NCBI RefSeq assembly: GCF_021018895.1
Contig: NC_079366.1
Span: 29,515,771-29,579,770 of the forward strand
Reading direction: 5' to 3'
Origin: Seriola aureovittata
Taxonomy: Eukaryota > Chordata > Actinopteri > Carangiformes > Carangidae
DNA: 64,000 nucleotides
The notes under the pieces were generated by a model that was given only the letters and a program-made list of their open reading frames with translations, was not told the DNA's origin and made no database searches. Each line of letters begins with the position of its first letter. Position 1 is the first letter of the stretch. This document shows, one piece after another, positions 61,072 through 64,000 of this stretch. The translations under genes were made by a program, and so were the position numbers.

Positions 61072-62650
61072 GAGGGCCGTGTGTGGCTGCTCACCTGTCT
61101 GCGTCCTGCTCAGCACCAGCAGCGCTCGCCATGTCCACCAGACTCCCGCCAGAAGACACTGAGTAGGTCACTGAGGGCCTCTTGTCCAGCAGGTGATTGG
61201 AGCCGCTGCAGCTTTTAGTCCGGAACAGTTTACTCAGGCGGATCTTTAACGAGCCCTTTTTGGACTTCCCCGGAACTTTGAGCATCTTTTCCGCACCTGC
61301 CGCCCGGCCTGTGGGAGTCCGCGGCGCGCTGGCGCACCGCTCCGGCCGCCTCCTGGGTGTTGACGCCAGGCTCGGATTCGGGCTCGTGGTCCAGGGCGAG
61401 TTCTGGACCGGTGTGGGTGACGGTGACATGGCGGGAACCTGGGCGACAACCTCTGAGTCCCCAGGGCTTACCTGCGACAGCCGGCTGGCTGAGCTCCCGT
61501 GGAGGCTGCACACCTGCGCGCCAAGATGCGCCGCTGCCGCCGCCTGTGTCGCCGCCGGGGACATCCCCTCCACCTGCCTCCTCAGCTCCGCCTGGAAGCT
61601 GCTGATGGAGAAAGCCCCAGACATTTTCTGAACTATTTCCCTTTTCCTGTTGAGTAAAAACTCGCGGCGTCCGTTCTCATCATCAGTCTCATCCTCCGGG
61701 CACTCCTCCATGCCCAGGCCGGCAACATCCCCGCTCCCCAGCCCCTCCAGCACCAACAAAGCATCGCTGGTCTCTGTGGGGTCATCCCCGGGTTCTACTC
61801 CCCCTCCTACCGGCCCATGTGCCCCCTGACACGAGCACTGCGGGAGCTCCCCTGCTTTGAACAGCATCTTGGGTACGGCACCGACCCCCAGCTCCCCGAA
61901 CCGCCGGGCCAGCTCAAACACGGCTCCCTCTCTGTCCCTGGTGGCGCAGCCCCATTTAGAGTCAATCACGGTGAGAGGGTTGGATCTCTCTGACAACAAG
62001 GGCCACTCGGGCGGGGTAGTCATGAGTCGATGCCGGCGGCACAGCTCCGCAGCTCCTTGCATCTCCGCGGATACCGACACCGGGGGATGCGCTCCCCATG
62101 TCCGGTCCAGCAGGTTCTGCTGCTGCTGAACGTCTCCGGGACTCAGGGTGTTGTTATTGACAATCGGGCCGGAGCAGCCAGACCCCGGGCTCTGGTCCAA
62201 ACCCAGGGCATCCCTCGGCTGATTCCGACGGTCTAATTCTAAAATCCCTTCTCCGTTCCGCATTATATTGGAGAAGACCAGCAGCTGAGGCCGTAGGCCA
62301 GGGCTGGGAGCGAAGTCAAAGCCCTGGGCCTCCATGGGGCTCTGCGGCGGAGGAGGCGCGGACAGCGGGGCTCGGCTCTCCGTCACCCCGGTGTCAGGTG
62401 CAGCCGTGCCCTCGCCGCTCGGCTGGGCTTTGTTCAGGCGGCTGCTGGGATGCTCGAGGCCCGCCGTCGGATCTCGGCTTATGTCCAACCCCGCTTTGAC
62501 GCCGCTGTGAGCCAGGACCTCCTTCCCCAGCCCTGCCACCACTCCTCCCGGCGGCAGATTCCCGTTTTCTGCGTCCAAGCGGTCATCCTCGGCCGCGGAA
62601 ACCAGGCGCATCAACACGAAATCGGGCGACATATCTTGCGCGTTGTTCAT
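45584..62650 (-). CDS. socs7: Suppressor of cytokine signalling 7 (SOCS7), complete, 9 coding exons
   Basis: Exons, 5' to 3': 61095-62650, 60059-60126, 56759-56863, 55183-55317, 54870-55015, 53247-53415, 47948-48076, 46330-46465, 45584-45704. Sum 2565 bases, 854 aa; all phases match. The start ATG is the first after an in-frame TGA 12 bases upstream. Layout: long N-terminal region (1-520), proline-rich SH3-binding stretches (PHPPTPPPPPRRS, PLPLPPPPPPS), SH2 domain from W673 with FLVRDSS (R698), and a C-terminal SOCS box with SLQHLCR (elongin BC box) and LPLPRPL (cullin-5 box). SOCS7 acts in the cytoplasm and nucleus as a substrate adaptor of a ubiquitin ligase, dampening cytokine, prolactin and insulin signals. 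SOCS6 differs clearly in the SH2 (WGPITRWEAE), so this is SOCS7. Confidence 0.97.
45888..46000 (+). repeat. Dispersed repeat (GGATTCATCCTCTGGGG family), copy
   Basis: Matches 49571-49665 (TGGATTCATCCTTTGGCG...CCATCCAATAACTGCTGTGA) and, more weakly, 15345-15425. Located in socs7 intron 8, non-coding. Confidence 0.55.
46473..46523. repeat. (CA)25 microsatellite at the socs7 exon 8 acceptor
   Basis: Reads (TG)n-T5-CAG on the minus strand, ending at the exon 8 splice acceptor. About 25 uninterrupted units. Confidence 0.97.
47948..53415 (-). CDS. socs7: socs7 exons 6 and 7: SH2 domain
   Basis: Exon 6 (53247-53415) starts CGWYWGPMNWEDAEMKLKGK and holds the phosphotyrosine-binding FLVR arginine R698. 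Exon 7 (47948-48076) continues with TFSLWCHPKFEDRCHSVVEF. They are separated by the gene's largest intron, 5.2 kb. The two exons are nearly identical to mammalian SOCS7 as I recall it. Confidence 0.95.
48890..49290. repeat. Dispersed repeat in socs7 intron 6
   Basis: Block with TGACGTCACCCACAGGTTTC, GAAGAGCAGTTTTGAAGCTC and CTGACTCCGCCCCTAAATCC, a wording I recall from a high-copy teleost non-autonomous element. It is non-coding. Confidence 0.5.
49571..49725. repeat. Dispersed repeat copy followed by a GCTAACATGAT minisatellite
   Basis: 49571-49665 belongs to the same family as 45888-46000. It runs into four or so copies of CATGATGCTAA (49674-49720). Confidence 0.6.
50072..50103. repeat. (GT)n microsatellite
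   Basis: About 16 GT units in socs7 intron 6; a shorter CA run is at 49799-49821. Confidence 0.95.
51089..51232. repeat. Dispersed repeat (TTTACTTAAGTA family), copy 2
   Basis: Diverged relative of 36514-36646, with TACTTTTACTTCTGATATTT and AAGTATCCGAATACTTCC. Confidence 0.55.
52941..53074. repeat. Long interrupted (GT)n microsatellite
   Basis: About 130 bases of GT with TC, TT and GA interruptions in socs7 intron 6, some 170 bases past the exon 6 donor. Confidence 0.95.
53192..53240. repeat. (TG)n microsatellite at the socs7 exon 6 donor
   Basis: Reads as CA repeats in the transcript and begins within about a dozen bases of the exon 6 donor (GTGAGGCGC). Confidence 0.95.
53747..53776. repeat. 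(TTA)n microsatellite
   Basis: Ten or so TTA units in socs7 intron 5. Confidence 0.9.
53998..54470 (+). mobile_element. Dispersed non-autonomous repeat, copy B (socs7 intron 5)
   Basis: Near-identical to copy A (6923-7326) over its first 250 bases, starting TTAAAGGTCCCATATAGTG. It keeps an internal hairpin: arms 54307-54326 (GCCAATCAGAAGAGAGGCTC) and 54328-54350, with one base of loop. Copy A lacks this hairpin. Confidence 0.7.
55434..55478. repeat. (GGAA)n microsatellite
   Basis: GGAA/AGGA array in socs7 intron 3, inside a wider purine-rich stretch (55321-55480). Confidence 0.9.
56672..56696. repeat. (GT)n microsatellite
   Basis: Twelve GT units in socs7 intron 3, about 60 bases past the exon 3 donor. 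Confidence 0.9.
56759..56863 (-). CDS. socs7: socs7 exon 3: ETVSLVDVDIS motif and proline-rich segment
   Basis: Encodes GETVSLVDVDISRRGANTPH and PPTPPPPPRRSLSLL. Human SOCS7 carries almost the same stretch. The proline run followed by two arginines is a class II-like SH3 ligand, consistent with SOCS7 binding NCK. Confidence 0.93.
   Translation of the reverse strand: MRLFLWWMWIFHGEGRTHLTLPRRPLLHAEVSVC
57840..58010 (+). repeat. Dispersed repeat fragment (GTGCTAAGCTAATC type)
   Basis: Ends in CAGGCTAGTTCCCCTTTAGC and TTCTTTGTGCTAAGCTAA. The fragment at 58895-58995 reads as its reverse complement (GCCTAGCTTAGCACAAAGGC). Confidence 0.55.
58895..58995 (-). repeat. Dispersed repeat fragment, inverted relative to 57840-58010
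   Basis: Contains GTTTAGCCTAGCTTAGCACA and GGCTGAAAGCAGGGC, the opposite-strand version of the neighbouring repeat. Confidence 0.5.
59760..59960. repeat. MITE relic of the 4222-4533 family
   Basis: Words TCAATCAACAGAATTATTGA and AATCTTTAGTTGCAG match the interior and right end of that element family, with heavy decay. Confidence 0.45.
60059..60126 (-). CDS. socs7: socs7 exon 2 (68 bases)
   Basis: Encodes HNQPRLTRAHSAFSPASLSA and FT. Human SOCS7 has PKLTRTQSAFSPVSFSPLFT at the same point. Borders CTGCAG|TCACA and CACTG|GTAAG; phase 1 in, 1 out. It contains no internal ATG, so ORF scanning misses it. Confidence 0.93.
61033..61071. repeat. (TTA)n microsatellite near the socs7 exon 1 donor
   Basis: About 13 TTA units starting 23 bases past the exon 1 donor (61094). 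Confidence 0.95.
61095..62650 (-). CDS. socs7: socs7 exon 1: long N-terminal region
   Basis: Encodes residues 1-519 in one open frame. It starts MNNAQDMSPDFVLMRLVSAA. GDDPTETSDALLVLEGL and KKGSLKIRLSKLFRTKSC (a basic region) are shared with human SOCS7. Between them lies NRKREIVQKMSGAFSISSFQ plus AELRRQVEGM, which I do not find in my memory of the human protein. The rest is proline-, serine- and glycine-rich and likely disordered. The exon is GC-rich compared with its flanks, as expected of a CpG-island first exon. Confidence 0.93.
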
Positions 62651-63060
62651 AATTATTCCTCAGGATCGCGAGATGAGAATTATTAGGCGATCTGCTCTTC
62701 ACATAGCTAACCGCGGAGATCTCTTCCCTATAATAAAGAAAGGGCCAAGCTGCTGCTGCTGCCTCCCATAAACAGGCTCTGAGCGAAAATGCCAAAAAAT
62801 ATATCAGGCGATTTTTTCATCCTCCTCCCTTACGACAGGACAGCATCCATCTGTCAGATATAGAGGGAGATGAGTGCAGTTTGCTCCCGGCAGCAGGCGG
62901 ACCCCTGGGTCAGACATGCGGTCTGATCTGAGTAGAATAAAAGCCAGTAGAGTCTCCGGTCAGTGACCACAGTCTGCCTCTGTGTTCCCAGCCAGGCCCC
63001 ACCCGCTCCTCCTCCGCGCAGCCCATAATACCACTTCATGAGCACGGATGATGAGAACTA
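62651..63060 (-). promoter_or_regulatory. socs7 5' UTR and promoter region
   Basis: Directly upstream of the socs7 ATG, with moderate GC content, a CTG run near 62751-62762 and no TATA box in a convincing position. The transcription start could not be fixed. Confidence 0.35.
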
Positions 63061-64000
63061 GTGTAAATTAGTCTGTGGCATTTTAATATCACAGGGGTTA
63101 CCTGATTCAGCTTCACATCTGAACACCTGGTTTCTGTTTTCAGTCCTTATGAGGGGACAAAGGTAAAAAACTAAACATAAAATAAGAAAAACACCCAAAG
63201 CAAAACACTGTTATCTTCTTTCAGTATTAGTCTATTCATTCATAAATCAATGGCGGGTCATGTTTCTGTGGCGCTCCACTGCAGCACTACCTTTTATTGA
63301 TTCACTTTATTTTTTATTTGCTATATTAATGTATTTATTTATCCTCATCCCAATATGTTTTTTACAGTATGATGTAGGGGAGCAATTTTACATTTAAGAA
63401 CAAAGGGGAAAGTGTAAAATCTTAAAGACCATATCTCTTTTGCAATTCAAAGATGCATTGAAATATGAAAACACTGATTTCACTCAACGTTTTCATAGAA
63501 ATTTAATGTGGGATCTGTTGTAACATGTGCATCTATTAATAATAATCGTCTATATTTACATAGCATTTTGAAAAATAAGTTTACAACGTGCTTAATGGAC
63601 AAAAATTAAAATAAAAATATGTAAATAAAACCAATTAATAAATGAACAAACCAGACCAGCTAAATTATAAGTCAGTATAAAACTAATTAAAAGACAGGCA
63701 ACAACAAAGAGTGGAGAGAGAGAGAAGGACAAGGCCTATCTGTGCCTTAAAAACATAAAGTTTAAAATCAATTCTGAAGGCCACAGCAGGAAGCCAGTTC
63801 AAGGAGGCCAAAACAGGAGAAATATAATCATATTTTCTAATTTTTGTGAAAATCCTGCGGCAGTATTTTGTACAAGCCAAAGCTGTTCAGTTAATTTCTG
63901 GGGCAGGAGGAAGTATAATAGTCAGAATGGCTGTAAACGAAGGCACGAATAAGGGTTTTTGTGTCCTAAAAAGAAGAAAGGTTCATATCCTATAGCAGAA
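63061..64000. repeat. AT-rich flank with a LINE-derived repeat (63540-63960)
   Basis: The minus strand of 63683-63880 can be read as IRKYDYISPVLASLNWLPAV followed by AFRIDFKLYVFKA. This resembles the C-terminal ISPVL-SLHWLPV--RI-FK segment of L2/Rex-type LINE ORF2 proteins. It has no other intact domain. The rest of the interval shows no gene. Confidence 0.5.

Noticed and set aside
61197..61631. Plus-strand ORF antisense to socs7 exon 1
   Set aside because: Codon-position shadow of a GC-rich exon. The minus-strand product matches SOCS7.

Overview
The window looks like nuclear DNA from a bony fish, probably a teleost. The protein-coding genes are vertebrate orthologues split by mostly short GT-AG introns. 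The non-coding space is dense in CA/GT, TC, TTA and TCTG microsatellites and in short dispersed repeats whose wording I recognise from many teleost genomes. The species cannot be told from the sequence. There is no operon structure, CRISPR array, rRNA or tRNA that I can see.

All four host genes lie on the minus strand, so transcription runs right to left. From right to left they are: socs7 (CDS 62650 down to 45584, 9 coding exons, 854 aa), sp2 (35624 down to 27076, 8 coding exons, 606 aa), abcc10/MRP7 (21638 down to 6305, 21 coding exons, 1550 aa), and the first exons of an AHNAK-like PDZ-domain gene (1194 down to 150) that leaves the window on the left. I assembled the three complete genes by hand from splice sites. 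Their exon lengths sum to exact multiples of three (2565, 1821 and 4653 bases) and the phases match at every junction, which is strong internal support.

The roughly 9.9 kb between sp2 and socs7 holds the most unusual object: a plus-strand, poly(A)-tailed insertion (38650-40512) inside a long TC-rich microsatellite. It encodes one intact 525-aa ORF1/Gag-like protein with a CCHC zinc knuckle and no reverse transcriptase. It resembles ORF1 of Tx1-clade LINEs, some of which (Kibi type) target TC microsatellites, and may be an ORF1-only 'half-LINE' or a captured ORF1 gene. Three weak minus-strand exon candidates flank it. Just upstream of sp2 is a promoter with five CCAAT boxes, a CRE-like site and, pointing the other way, a TATA box.

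Several microsatellites sit directly on splice sites: a (TG)n-T5 tract at the socs7 exon 8 acceptor, (CA)n at the socs7 exon 6 donor, a GU-only tract at the abcc10 exon 19 acceptor, and a G14 run at the abcc10 exon 18 donor. A pair of inverted dispersed repeats carrying perfect oestrogen-response-element-like motifs brackets abcc10 exons 15 and 16.

The genes are not an obvious pathway. abcc10 is an efflux pump, sp2 a housekeeping/cell-cycle transcription factor, socs7 a cytokine and insulin signalling adaptor, and the AHNAK-like gene a giant scaffold protein.
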